From positions 9,854,001 through 9,918,000 of the forward strand of contig BSBM01001719.1 of assembly GCA_027924585.1 (NCBI GenBank): a stretch of 64,000 nucleotides of DNA. The letters are read 5' to 3'. The position numbers and the translations under genes are program-made. The notes beneath the pieces were generated by a model, which saw nothing but the letters and a program-made list of their open reading frames with translations, was not told where the DNA came from and ran no database searches. This DNA is from Larix kaempferi (taxonomy: Eukaryota; Streptophyta; Pinopsida; Pinales; Pinaceae). Of this stretch, positions 32,837-44,467 are shown in pieces (positions within the stretch are counted from its first letter, which is position 1; the number at the start of each line of letters is the position of its first letter).

Positions 32837-33734
32837 AAAGTTACCTAGGAAGTGTTGTTCACCTTGTGTTGCCTTGGGGTGAACAAGAACACTTTAAATG
32901 GTGACCCCTAGTCATTATTAATTAATAAAGTGAGTAAGTACTTTATAATTTTAAAGTCACTTTATTAAAGTTAAGTCATGGTTTAACCTAAGTTCACATT
33001 TAATGAAAAGTCAAGTGGGTAATTAATTAAAAGGGGTGTTCACTTTATTAAATGACATGAAGTGCACTAATGTCATTTATTAATTATTTATTGAGCATTT
33101 ATTGTGAACTCTTCATCTAATCTAATATAAACCATTAGATTGAAAAGAGGAAGTTGCCATGAGGACTTGGGCAAGGTAACCTAAATTATTATTCACTTTT
33201 CAAGAGAGAGTTTTTGGAGAGGAGGAAAAGAGAGGAAGAGAAGTTGATTTTGAGAAGGAGACAAACCCTAGCACAGAAATCGAGAAGGTGATGTTGGGCA
33301 CAAATTCCAAGAAAATGTACAACAGCAATTAAAGGAGGTCGTACATGTATAGATTTCGAGGAAGTCTGATCTACATTTATTGCAGTCTGTACACAGTCCG
33401 TACAGGTTAATTTCTGGCACAGAAATCGAGGTGGTCGTACAGCATTTATTGTTGGACGTACAGCAAAGAAATCGAGGAAGAATTCTGACAGGTTTGGCAC
33501 AGTTTTCAAGACAATCCGTACAGCATTAATTTCTGACTGTACAGCACAAAAATCGAGATAGAATTATGGGTGTGAATTTCGAGGCATACAGCAGCATTAA
33601 TTACTCACATGTGTGAGCCGTACTGTTGTCAAAAAGGGTTCAAATTTATTGTTGTGTCTTGGGCACGCTTTTCGAGATGAAAAGCTGAGATAAGAATTGT
33701 TGTTCTATTTTGTAATTTGTTGAAGAAATAAAAT

Positions 33735-34291
33735 TGTTAAATTTCATACATTCATAGCATAATAATATAAATGCATAACCAAGATCACTAGAAGCAAGAC
33801 AAAGCACAAAACAACAACACAAAGTTTACCCTGGGAAACCCAATTGGGAAAAACCCAGCAACCTTCGCATAGAAATGATAATCCCGAGATCAGAGTACAA
33901 ATAAGAAAAGAGAAAATGTGGAAATGTCTTCCACAAGTAGAAACCCCAAAACAGCTACCTCCTCCAGCGAGTGCGAAATCTGCTCTCTCCAAGTGATGCG
34001 CAATTGCTAAGTGAGTGAATGAATGATAATGAGGTGCACTAGCCTCTTATTTATACAAGTGCAAAACTAGAAAAATCCCTAACTAGGCCGACTTAAAGTG
34101 GGGGCAATAAATAATTTAATTTTAATATTTTTCTTTTGTTTATTTGCACCCCAAGGTTTACATTGATTCTTTCATGTGGTTACATAAATAATTACATCTA
34201 GTTCATCTCCCTTAGGAGGTACAAACAAGTACAATTAAAGTACAATAAAATATAATGAATAATTTCTTTTGAAGTTGTACAAAATACAACA
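33735..34291 (-). repeat. 3' LTR of element C
   Basis: 557 bp, TGTTAAATTTCAT ... TACAACA on the plus strand, nearly identical to 38613-39169. The 82-codon minus ORF inside each LTR (33744-33992, 38622-38870) is identical in both copies, but it is an LTR shadow. Confidence 0.93.
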
Positions 34292-34303
34292 CTCCCTCTC
34301 AAT
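34292..34303 (-). other. Polypurine tract of element C
   Basis: Minus strand reads CATTGAGAGGGAG up to the LTR edge. A second, similar tract (TTGAGAGGGA) lies at the end of pol near 34973-34983, about 680 bp upstream of the functional site. Confidence 0.75.
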
Positions 34304-34544
34304 GAGGAAGGTATTCTTTGGTCTTCATCTCCATCACGATCATTTGGGTTTCATCTTGTACATCCATTCTGTCTCCATCGTCTCTATGCATATTGAAGGT
34401 TGTCCACACAATCTCTGTGCATCATCATCAGCAGTCCTTCGGTGAGTCCAGGAGAATCACTCAATCCTGGATATCTAAGATTATCAGTTGTATCATCTCC
34501 GTTATACAATTTGCTACCTGTCTGTCTCATTTTCCAATGGGGTC

Positions 34545-34965
34545 CTCCCATACCTGGCTGAGATCTCAGACGAGCAAAAGGGCACAGCCATCTACTGACT
34601 GTCCAACTCTTCTGCCTATGAAATTTCTCCCATATATGGCTGAGTACATGGACTATAGAGGCACCTGTGCAACCACACGGCCAACTGCTGACTGTCCTAC
34701 TCATCTGCCTATGGGATTTCTCCCATATATGGCTGAGTAACTGGACTGCAGAGGCACCTGTGTGAACCCGATCAACTGCTGACAGTCCTACTCATCTGCC
34801 TATGGGATTTCTCCCATATCTAGCTGAGTAACTGGACTGCAGAAGGTACCTGGGTGAGCCCGGCCAACTGCTGACTGTCCTACTCATCTGCCTATGGGAT
34901 TTCTCCCATATCTAGCTAAGTAGCTGGATTGCAAAGGCACCTGGGCAAAGCAGGGCAAGCATCTA
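34545..34965 (-). repeat. ~92-bp tandem array in C 3' untranslated region
   Basis: Four and a half units. The plus-strand mark CTGACTGTCC (or CTGACAGTCC) recurs at 34595, 34688, 34779 and 34871, with periods of 93, 91 and 92 bp. Each unit has CTGCCTATGGGATTTCTCCC and GAGTAACTGGACTGCAGAGG or close variants. The array sits between the pol stop (34970) and the polypurine tract. Confidence 0.88.
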
Positions 34966-34969
34966 AATG

Positions 34970-36640
34970 TCATCTTTCCCTCTCAAGGAGGGATACGTTC
35001 TCTTCGACTCCAAGTCTTCCGCGAAAGTATTCGAACTTCACCTTGGGAAGAGCCTTGGTGAGAAGATCTGCAGTCTAGTCGTCTGTCAGCACGTACTGTA
35101 ACTCGACCGCACATTTCTGCACCATATCACGAATGAAGTGATATCGAATCTCGATATGCTTCGACCTATCATGAAATACAGGATTCACTGACATCTGCAC
35201 ACAGCTCTGGTTATCACAGTGAATCACGGTCGGCTCTGGAATCTGGTCGAACAATCCTGCCAGGAGTTTACGAAGCCAAACTACTTCTCGAGTTGCTGTG
35301 CTAGCAGCCATGTACTCGGCCTCTGCAGTACCGACTTCTGCTTCCTGCTGCACCAGGAAATAACTGCAGAACCCAAACTGAAGCAACATCCAGAAGAACT
35401 CTTCCGATCTGCAACACATCCAGCCCAATCTGAGTCTGTAAACCCCTGCAATATCAGGTCACCATCTGAAGCATACTTCAATCCATATCCCACAGTGCCA
35501 CGTAAGTATCTAAGTACATGTTTTGCAGCAATCCAGTGAATCTGCCTCGGTTGGCACATGAACTGACTGAGGGCATTCACAGCAACATATATCTGGTCTG
35601 GTGTTGGTCAGATACATCAGTGACCCAATCAACTGGCGATAAATAGTGGGATCAAACAAATCAGAATCTGAAGTAGAATCTCTCAACTTCTTCCAATTTG
35701 CATCCATCGGAGTAGCCATGGACTTGCAGTCCAACATCCCGAATCTCTTCAATATATGGATGGTGTATTTTCCTTGTCCTAGGAAAATCTCTTTCTGCCT
35801 CTGCCATACTTCTAATCCCAAGAAGTAATGCATCAATCCAAGATCTTTCATTTCAAACTTAGAGGCTAGATTCTTCTTACACCATACAATGAGTTTCTCA
35901 TTTCCTGTGAGAAACAAGTCATCAACATATAATACCAAAATCAGTGGCTCATCATCTACAACCTTGTAGTAAAGGTTGGGGTCTGCATCACTCTTGGAAA
36001 ATCCCAAGCTCACCAGGAATCTGTCTATCCGTCCATACCAAGCACGGGGTGCTTGCTTGAGTCCATACAATGCCTTTTTCAATCTGCATACATGAGACTC
36101 CTTTCCTTGGACAATAAATCCATCTGGCTGTTCGATGTAAACTTCTTCCTCAATAACACCATTGAGAAAGGATGTCTTCACATCCATCTGATGCAACTTC
36201 CATCCCGTAGCTGAAGCAATCGCAATAATGGATCTGATGGAAGTATATCGAGCCACAGGAGCAAATGTCTCATCATAATCAACTCCCTCTTTTTGAGAGA
36301 ATCCTCTGGTTACAAATCTGGCCTTGTACTTTTCAACACTTCCATTTGCTCTATGTAAAGTTTGTTGTGTCCAACTAGGCCTCTTCTGGCCTACTGCAAT
36401 ATCTCTGGGACCATCAACTGGCTGAAGTTGGATCAATGAAATCGATGGGTTCATAACTCCCTCTTGAACTGGAGGGAGAGATGGTCTCATCTCGAGCATT
36501 TCATCATCGATCTCCATGTTTGATCCTCTGCCTTTCCTGACAGTCATCTCTTCTTCAAAGGTCACATCCCTACTGACTTCAATCTATCTGGATCCTGGGA
36601 TGTAGATTTTGTACGCCTTTGAAGACTCACTGTGTCCCAC
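34970..36640 (-). pseudogene. pol: Element C RT and RNase H
   Basis: Begins with the integrase C-terminal remnant (SSKAYKIYIPGS, DVTFEEE). RT follows: VEKYKARFVTRGFSQKEGVD, HQMDVKTSFLNG, LKKALYGLKQAPRAWY, LILVLYVDDLFLTGN (YVDD intact) and MHYFLGLEVW. Frameshifts near 35570 (after TRPDIC) and near 35325 (before EAEYMAAS) split the RNase H half. That half keeps DWAGC, HCDNQSCV and HDRSKHIEIRYHFIRD. A further in-frame stop follows VLTDD. The pol ends LLERER before the stop at 34970. Confidence 0.92.
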
Positions 36641-37230
36641 GAAAGTTCCTTCTAACTTGACGGTTCTAACTTCGTTTCTTGGGCACATGCATGTAGACTG
36701 GACAATCGAATATCTGAAGGTGGCCCACTTCTGGTTTGACTTCTGTGAAAGCTTCCTCTGAGGTCATCCTTCTAAGCTGAGAGTCGTATTCTTGGAAGCT
36801 TTTTGTTGAACATCAACGGGATTCATGTGTCCACCACTTGTTCATTCGGGGTCACATCATCCTTCTCTTGTAGGCCATGTCACATGGTCTTTTCCCTACA
36901 AGTCAAATCCCAACTGATGATCAGTGACATTGCATAATCAAATGTAATGACGATAGTTTACATAGGCATCTTAGCTAATACTTTATCACAACAATCATGA
37001 ACATGTCTACCAAACATATATGGGAACTATCTAGATGTCTACTATCTCCACTAGAACATGCCATCAAGAGTGTGCACTACCCTAAGCATGCAGAAAGGAG
37101 ATATCATCTAGACTAGCTTCATGAATGTAGTGTAGCTCATATGCATCATATAACAATGTAAACTATATCAACTGCTCAACACATTAGATCTGCGTATAAT
37201 AGTTATGAAGACATATAAGACAAAACAGAT
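36641..37230 (-). other. Replaced or deleted protease-integrase region of C
   Basis: Where copia carries protease and the integrase core, only ~590 bp of AT-rich sequence without any pol motif is present, apart from degraded integrase C-terminal codons near 36600-36780. I see no similarity to the other elements here. It may be unrelated filler acquired when the genes were lost. Confidence 0.6.
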
Positions 37231-38233
37231 CTATGTAAGCAAGAAAATCAAATACTTATCTCTTAGTGTTTTGGGGTGTGGGCTCCCACTGCCTTCTTGT
37301 GGGAACCATAAGAGATCTTTGTTCTTGCAATCAGGATCTTCATAACTTCTAGAAGAGAAACTTCGAATGATCATCATCCCTTGGTTTCTTGTGATGATGG
37401 TCTTCTTCGACATCAGCAGTTCAAGCTTCATGCTTCCTTTTACTTGAACTTCGACAGCTATTGGCGTAGTGTCCCTATTTCCTGCACCTATAGCATTGAA
37501 CTTGAGATAAGTCCCTCTTCTCCTTCTTTCGATCTGGGGAAGGACTAGATCTCCTATCTTGGTGCTTGTGTTTATAAAACTTTCTTCCCTTTCCTTTTCC
37601 TTTCTTGGCATGGCATATGAATGCTTGATTCTCATTCTCCTCTGGTTGAGTGCCATGGAGTCTCTGTCGTGCTGCAATCCTTGTCTCTTCCTAAGAGCAA
37701 TCTGCCCAAAGCTTGTCAAACTTTGGTAGTTTGGATCTACCACTTATGCTTTGGATAAGGGACTCCCATGATGGTGGAAGACCATTCAGGGTGGAGATGA
37801 CAAGCTCCTTTTCATTAATAGGATCTCCACTGGTGCTGAGCTTGTCCCTGAGTTCTGTGATCCTCATGAAGTATGAGGCAATGGATCCTGATTTGAGTAT
37901 CTTCATAGTTGAAAGCTGGTTTCTCAAAGTCATGGATACATTGAGGCTAGTGTGTTCAAACAGCTTCATAATGGTCTAGAACATTTTCCTAGCATTCTTC
38001 TTTCCTGAGATCTGCGAAACCAGGTGGTCTCTTACTGAATCCACAAGAATCCTTCTAGCTTTAGCATCATTTTTCCTCCATCGGGATTTATCCTCTTCAA
38101 CTTCTAGTTCAGGAACCTTCTCATTTACATATAGTAATAGGTCATTTTCTTCTAGAAGCAGAAGAACCCTAGACTTCCAAGAGATAAAGTTGGAGGCTCC
38201 TTCCAAACGATCTTGAACCTTCATACCAATCAT
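37231..38233 (-). pseudogene. gag: Element C gag
   Basis: ATG at 38233: VQDRLEGASNFISWKSRVLL then LEENDLLLYV, the copia gag start. A TAG stop at 37976-37978 interrupts ARKMF|TIMKLFE. The UBN2-type region continues (SIASYFMRITELRDKLS, LVISTLNGLPPSWESLI) with a frame change near 37690. The zinc knuckle at 37454-37495 keeps CYRC....GHYANSC, but has a TAG (37475-37477) between the second Cys and the Gly-His pair. Confidence 0.9.
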
Positions 38234-38596
38234 CTTGATTGCAGGTCTGGTTAAGAAACCCTAACAGGAGCTAGGTAAAAAATGAAAGTTGATAATTTGA
38301 AAAACTGAAACCACAGATAAATGCGCCTTGCCAAAGAGAGTTGATTTGAGGGCGGGCTGGTCCAAATCTGTGGAGAGAAGTGAGATAAAACTGAAACCCT
38401 AATTCTACTGCAGCCACAGAGTTAGGTCAAAAATTGAAAAATCTCGGAATTGAATTTCATCTTCACCAATAGATTCGCCTTGCCAAAAACGAAATTCCCA
38501 TGGCTCTTTTTCTTCAAAATGATGTGTAAGACTTCACAAGATGAAACCCTAATTCCAACAGGGTTCCGACAATGCTTCGGCAATGGCTTCTTCTAG

Positions 38597-38612
38597 AACT
38601 ACTCTGATACCA
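38597..38612 (-). other. Primer binding site of element C
   Basis: Minus strand TGGTATCAGAGTAGTT immediately inside the 5' LTR. Its first 11 bases match the plant copia site for initiator methionine tRNA. Confidence 0.88.
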
Positions 38613-39169
38613 TGTTAAATTTCATACATTCATAGCATAATAATATAAATGCATAACCAAGATCACTAGAAGCAAGACAAAGCACAAAACAACAACACAA
38701 AGTTTACCCTGGGAAACCCAATTGGGAAAAACCCAGCAACCTTCGCATAGAAATGATAATCCCGAGATCAGAGTACAAATAAGAAAAGAGAAAATGTGGA
38801 AATGTCTTCCACAAGTAGAAACCCCAAAACAGCTACCTCCTCCAGCTAGTGCGAAATCTGCTCTCTCCAAGTGATGCGCAATTGCTAAGTGAGTGAATGA
38901 ATGATAATGAGGTGCACTAGCCTCTTATTTATACAAGTGCAAAACTGGAAAAATCCCTAACTGGGCCGACTTCACCTGGGGGCAATAAATAATTTAATTT
39001 TAATATTTTTCTTTTGTTTATTTGTACCCCAAGGTTTACATTGATTCTTTCATGTGGTTACATAAATAATTACATCCAGTTCATCTCCCTTAGGAGGTAC
39101 AAACAAGTACAATTAAAGTACAATAAAATATAATGAATAATATCTTCCGAAGTTGTACAAAATCCAACA
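38613..39169 (-). repeat. 5' LTR of element C
   Basis: 557 bp, TG...CA, ending TACAAAATCCAACA before the duplicated AAAAT. A TATAAATA box on the minus strand lies at 38926-38933. Confidence 0.93.
38926..38933 (-). promoter_or_regulatory. TATA box in 5' LTR of element C
   Basis: Minus-strand TATAAATA, conserved in the 3' LTR (34048-34055). It is followed by AGAGGCTAGTGCACC, plausible for the U3/R junction. Confidence 0.6.
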
Positions 39170-39462
39170 AAAATATCTCTCTCAAAGTCAGGTTTTCCCT
39201 TCGGGGTTTTATCTTGGACCAATTTGGTCAAAAATATCTGTGTCTAAATTTTATATGTTGGCTGATTTAAATTTCTGAGCATGAGTTTATTGGCTGAAAG
39301 TTAAAATTTTATGAGTTGTTTATGTTGGAAGAAGAATCTCATGTGTTTCAGTTTAGTCATTTTTATGTTAAAAATGGTACATACTGGGGTTTGGGCATTA
39401 AACCATATTTGGAGAAGCTTTCAAGCTTGAAACCGGGTTGGGGTTTCAAAACTTTCAGTCCA

Positions 39463-41689
39463 CACATAAGAAAGTATTTACCATAGGTCAAGTAGGGAGG
39501 ATATGTCATAACACTGGTGTCAAGTGGATGTCCACATCTGTCCCTGGCACATATCATGGTGGACTGAGCAAGTTGAGAGTGTCTCTGTCAAGTGTCCATG
39601 GGTAAACCATAGATCTCATCTGTGGAACTGCTAGATATGATGGAAGATCACATAGGAAATAATGATCAAGTCACCCCACACATGTCAGGGCGTAACAATA
39701 CCAAATATGTAAACAGTGCTCATGTGATTTAAATGGCATCTAAGGGTGAATAGAACAAAATTGCACCAAGTATGATACATATTTGAACCAAAATACACGA
39801 ACATTGAGACTTTCAATGGCCCTCTAGATTCCAAACAAATCATGCTACAACATATAATCAAAATCAGCTCCTAGACCAGGATCCTCATCATAACAAAGCA
39901 ATCACAGACAAGCATATGTCATGCTACAATCCTTCAATCTCCCAACCCATGATGTAGAAAACCAAAGTTGCATTGTTTTATTTTATGGTGTTGAAATTCT
40001 GAAAAACTGTTACATCTGTTGACACTGGAAAACACCTCAATTTCTATTTATCCATGTGAGATCCTAGCAGTATGAGACTGATACCAAACATCCTCAAATG
40101 GCTTTTAAATTTTAATGTTAAAAATTGAAGTTAAGAATTTAAAAGTAAAAGTTTAAAAATCAAAAGAGAAGGATTCTCTTGACCGACTTGACTTTTATGC
40201 AAGTCGATGATAGTGAAACATTCTGGTCAGCATTGAATAGAGGGACTGTTGTTATATAGCGCTTGGATTAATGTTTAGGAGGGGGCACCAATATATAGTG
40301 TTGGATAAGGGTTTAGGAGGGCTTTTTTTTTCTTTTTCTGAATTTTCTTGTGTCTTGGGGATTCCAATTGGACCAGTTTGGGTCAAATCTGGTTTTAACC
40401 TTTTACCAAAACTGAACAATTTTCAACCAAACCAATTTGAACCAGTCTTTTATGTGAGTGCATGGAGTGAGTGACTCTCCGTATTATATAATTCGAAGAT
40501 AATCTAAACTAAATAATAAAATATAACATGTGACTTTATTTACATAAGTCACTTCGTTAAACTAGAGTACATGTGACTTTATTAACATATGACCATTATA
40601 ATAATCTAACTCTAATACAATGGTCATATGGAAACCAATGTTATTGAAACTGGCCCAGAACTGATCAGACCGATTCCACAGGTTTTCTGGGTGGAACCAC
40701 TGTTTCACGAAACTTCTACCTATGTTGCACAAAACTTCTAAAATGCCCACGTACCGGTACCGGAAACTCGCAGAAACTTGGAAACTTCTCGGAAACTTTT
40801 GGGAAACCTCCAAGGGTCCATGAGTGGTTTGGGACCCATATGAAATCTAAAAAAACCCTAATTTATGGAAAATGAAAGCAAATTTACCTCTAAATTGTTT
40901 CTAAACCTACCTACAAATTAACCTCTCATTCTTATTTTATTGTGAGATAATGTGTTATTCAAAAAAACTATATACATAAATATATATATCGAATTTCCCC
41001 TAACGTACCCATTTTGGGGGGCTCCCGTTTCCAAGCATTCCCGTTTCCGAAACTTGTACACGTTTCCACGTTTCATGCAACTTAGTTTTGTACGGTACCA
41101 ACCATTTTGACCTGAACCAAACAGAACTGCACAGTGTTATACGGGGATGGCACATGGCCCACTAAAACCAAAAAAAAAATAAAAGCAATCTTAAAAAATA
41201 AAAATCTAAAACCCTAAAACTAAACCTAAATGCCACCCATTGTTATTTATTGAGGTCCCCTCCCTCCATTCATCTCACACACTTCATTTGATTGATCTGG
41301 AGATTTTGAGCCTCGTGTGCATCTAAATTTATCACCATTCTTCTTGCTGGTTTGGAGCGCTTCTTGGGATGATTGGAGTGTTGAATCGGAGGGTCGCTTG
41401 GGCTGATTTAGAGAGCTGATTCAAGCGCTAATTTGAAGAATTTCTTAAACTGATTTGGAAGATTTCTTGTGCTATAATAGAGCTGTTTTTTCTGTTGTTT
41501 TGGAGCTGTTCTTTTGCTGTTTTTGAACTACTGATTTGCTGACTCAAAGTTCAGATTTTGAATTCATTTGGAGGGCTTATAATGGTATGTAAAAGATTCC
41601 TATAACCCTAATTTTCTTTAGAATAACATTGTTGTTTTTCCCTAAAAATTAAGAAATCCTACGGTTTTATTTGCAGATTTGTTTCTGTT
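39463..41689. other. Non-coding stretch; left part of a hAT-like element likely
   Basis: 39463-40300 shows nothing. From about 40350 the sequence has many GGTACCGG, GAAACTTCTCGG and ACCAATTTGAACC pieces (40360-40450, 40690-40810, 41030-41120). Such short repeats are typical near the ends of plant hAT elements, and a hAT transposase remnant follows. Exact termini are not visible. TATATATA runs occur at 40970-40990. Confidence 0.45.
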
Positions 41690-42370
41690 GGTAAAAATAA
41701 TTGCCATGGCTCCTAAATAAAAAATGATCCAGCATGGACACACTTCCAATTGGTTGGGGTAAAATGTTATGTAGCCATTGTCAAAAGGAAATTGGTGGGG
41801 GGTATCCACAAGTTGAAACAACACTTAGCACATGCAAGAGGGAATATAAAACCTTGCAAAGATGTCCACGATATACTAAGAGCAGAGATGCAAGGTCATC
41901 TTGATGCCTCCCAAGCAGACAAAAGTCACAAAACCAAGATGAAATGAATTCAAAAAGAGATAGGGAGAAGTACAAGTTCAGGTCTTAATGATATTAAAAA
42001 CATTAGTTTTGAATAATCCTCCTCTTTTCCTTTTGGTGTTCCCTTTAGAGTCCCACAGTCAACTAACCCTCCTAAAGAAGAGCTTGTTTCTGGGCATGGC
42101 ACATCCTATTCGAGGAGCCATAGGCTTGATGCAATTGTTGCACCCCACAGCACCCGTGGTGCTTAGCCCACCATTGATAATAAATGGAAGAAGATGTAAA
42201 AGGGGACTACCTGGGAATCCATGGCAATATGTTGGTAAGATGCAGACATAGCTTTCAATGCTACTAACCCCCCATATTATCAATCAATGATAAATGTTAT
42301 AACATAATGTGGTTTGGGCTTCAAAGGCCCTAGTTTTCATGATGCACTTTTAAAAAATGAGGTTCAAAGA
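41690..42370 (+). pseudogene. hAT transposase remnant (BED finger, DUF659)
   Basis: Plus strand, several frames. DPAWTHFQLVG opens a BED zinc finger. CSHCQKEIGGG holds the Cys pair, then after a frameshift GGIHKLKQHLAHARGNIKPC carries the His/Cys half. Further on DADIAFNATNPPYYQSM and CGLGFKGPSFHD, then LLKNEVQR match the start of the DUF659 domain of plant hAT transposases. Stops interrupt every frame, and no dimerisation domain was found downstream. Confidence 0.75.
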
Positions 42371-43285
42371 ACCCCATGGAGTTCAAAGAGTCATGGAGTA
42401 AAACAATGGGTGTTCCAGCTCAAACTAGCATGTATGATTAAAGCCCAAAAAACCAATGTTAGCCCAATCGTAAGTTAAAGGTGTTACCCACTATCACCTC
42501 AATAACCACCTCTCTACACTTTAGATTGGCTCTTCTCCAACTCAAAGGAGGCTTCTCTAGGATAGGATAGCTAGGCTACGGCAATGAAGGATCAAGGTGA
42601 TTTGAAGAGATAGCTTAGCAAAACAGTTTTGTTGCCTATAGTGAAGAAAATAAAAAGGGGTGATGTGAGGACCATGAAGACTAGTGCCAATCCCCAAGGC
42701 AAATGGAGTCAAGGGAGCTTGGTCTAGGAAAGGAGCAAGTTCATGAAGGGTTAGGATAGTTAGGAATGTGTTCACATGCCACAAATAAACCCTAACATGC
42801 TGAAAAATGAATGTAGAAATCAGCTAGGATGTCCCAAGCACGGTACCACATCAAAACATAGCTAACTAGGTTGTGACTTATGCAATGAAGTATTAAAAAG
42901 AAACAACCCTAGAAAGATGTTAGAAACAATGTAAAATAATCATGCACAAAGCTTCTTTGTCTTTTGAAGATACCATTTTTAAACTAGTCAACTTATTTCA
43001 CAATAATAAAATTCAAAGCTTATTAGAGGTTTCATATAAACTTGTCCACTTTGTACAGACATCAACTGTTGTTTCAATACAACGAATATGAGGCAAAATA
43101 TCATCTTCTGAACGTGAGAATGAATAATGAATTTTTATTTTTCTTAGTGCAATCATTGGACATGGGCTCTGGTTTTGGAGTTGCCCTTGTCACAATTTCC
43201 CACAGGTAATGATACAAAATAATCTAATCCATTTTTTGTTTCCAGGTAGGGTAATTCTTTCCATTTAATTTATGAAATTCAGGTA
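42371..43285. other. Non-coding stretch
   Basis: No supported gene. It may include further decayed hAT sequence, but I see no motif. Confidence 0.45.
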
Positions 43286-43327
43286 CCATAAAGTTATTAA
43301 TGCTGGCCATAAAGTTATTAATGCTGG
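43286..43327. repeat. 21-bp tandem duplication
   Basis: CCATAAAGTTATTAATGCTGG occurs twice back to back (43286-43306 and 43307-43327) without mismatch. A looser repeat of CTTCTCTGATTTCTGATTTTTCC follows at 43463-43550. Confidence 0.85.
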
Positions 43328-43399
43328 CCATTTATTCTAAATCTGTGTATGACTGTTTAAATTTGCTTATGACTCCCAGAACAGAAACCATTATAGCTC

Positions 43400-44467
43400 C
43401 CTAAACAAAAACTTATATTGCTGAAAAAATACTTCTTCGATGCCAAAAATAAATAACCTCTAGTCAAATCTTCAAATCTCTGATTTCTGATTTTTCCTGA
43501 GCAAAAATTTAAACTGAGAAAATACTTCTCTGATTTCTGATTTTTCCTTCAATTCACTGCGTTTTTTAATCAGAAATAGCGGCTTCAATTCCAGCTTGGT
43601 CTTTAATCGGTAATCGTGGCTTCAATTCACCACATCTTTAATTGGAAATCGCGGCTACTCAATGCAAAAGAAAACAGCAACAAAACGATTTTGCTACGAA
43701 TTTGTTTTTCCTCTTCGATCGGCTTTTCTTCTTTGTGGTTTAACTCTTCGGCGTCTTGTCTTGAATTTGAATCGGGGTCTTTATTACTTCCCCTCTATAC
43801 GTCAAACTCTTAATCGACGGCTGCAAACTCTTAATTCCGACGGCGGCCTGATGTAATACTTCACTAATTTGTAATTCGCAGGGGCTTCCTCTAGGGCCCG
43901 ATACCTTGAATCTGCGGCTATCTAACTCGACGGCGGCAGTCTAACTCTAGTCTTCCCTTCGTGGGCAGTGGCGGTGACTCTAATTAATCGAAAATGGCGG
44001 CCTTTAACTCCAAAATTCCGGCACAATCCCTGTGACTTCTCGGCTCCTTCAAATTATCACCGGTGCGACAACCCAACTTCACGCAATTCTTCCACGAGCT
44101 TGAAATGGCGGCTACACCTTCACGCAAATTCTCTTTCAGTTTTAAATTATCACTGGCTCGAACTTTGGATCAAATCTCCTTATTTCGAGGGTTTTTCTTT
44201 CTTAATTAATCGATTTCGATACACAGTGACAGGCTCTGTTTGGGAGGCCCGATTCAGCGTAACTTTCTCTGCAAGACTCAACTCGGACGATCTTAAACCT
44301 TCTACTCTGCACGGATTTCCATACGGGCATCTCAACTTTGGCTCGCCTCGGCTCTTTCTCTGGTCGGCTTTTCTGCACTAGTTCTCTCTACACGGCTCGT
44401 ATGCCAAACTTTGTTTTGGCAGCAACTCTGAAATTTCGAGACCAATGTCACCATGCCTCTAATACCA
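43400..44467 (-). other. Leader-like region of a truncated copia (minus)
   Basis: GC-richer stretch with repeated GGCGGC/CGACGG words, ending at 44467 with a minus-strand TGGTATTAGAGGC. That is a near match to the copia primer site, abutting an LTR-like TGTTAAATAAACTC. This mimics the PBS/leader of element C, but no gag follows. The ORFs here (43616-43856, 43968-44381) have no domain. It may be the 5' end of a broken element. Confidence 0.45.

Larger units (their letters stand above)
33735..39169 (-). mobile_element. Copia element C nested in A's 3' LTR
   Basis: 5435 bp, minus orientation, perfect target duplication AAAAT. The two 557-bp LTRs differ at about a dozen positions by eye count (~2%), so this is one of the younger events in the window. 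The internal part is only ~4.3 kb: gag and the RT-RNase H end of pol remain, but protease and the integrase core are gone. It is non-autonomous. Confidence 0.94.
22308..39457 (+). mobile_element. Copia element A with two nested insertions
   Basis: A Ty1/copia element flanked by perfect duplications GTCCA (22303-22307 and 39458-39462). Order: 5' LTR, PBS, gag, protease, integrase, RT, RNase H, PPT, 3' LTR, as expected for copia. The 17.15-kb span is inflated by an X solo LTR in gag (23805-28667) and element C in the 3' LTR (33735-39169). Without them it would be roughly 6.8 kb. All genes carry stops or frameshifts, so it is dead, and it predates both insertions. Confidence 0.92.
32831..39457 (+). 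repeat. 3' LTR of element A, split by element C
   Basis: 32831-33734 and 39175-39457 together correspond to the whole 5' LTR. The break falls in GAAATAAAAT|ATCTCTCTC, where AAAAT was duplicated on insertion of C (33730-33734, 39170-39174). Confidence 0.92.

Noticed and set aside
33744-33992. 82-codon minus ORF, identical again at 38622-38870
   Set aside because: It lies wholly within the LTRs of element C. Identity reflects LTR duplication, not coding.
34318-34740. 140-codon plus ORF with repeated PTADCPTHLPMGFLPYMAE-like units
   Set aside because: Antisense to the 92-bp tandem array of element C. The repeat unit is read through by chance.
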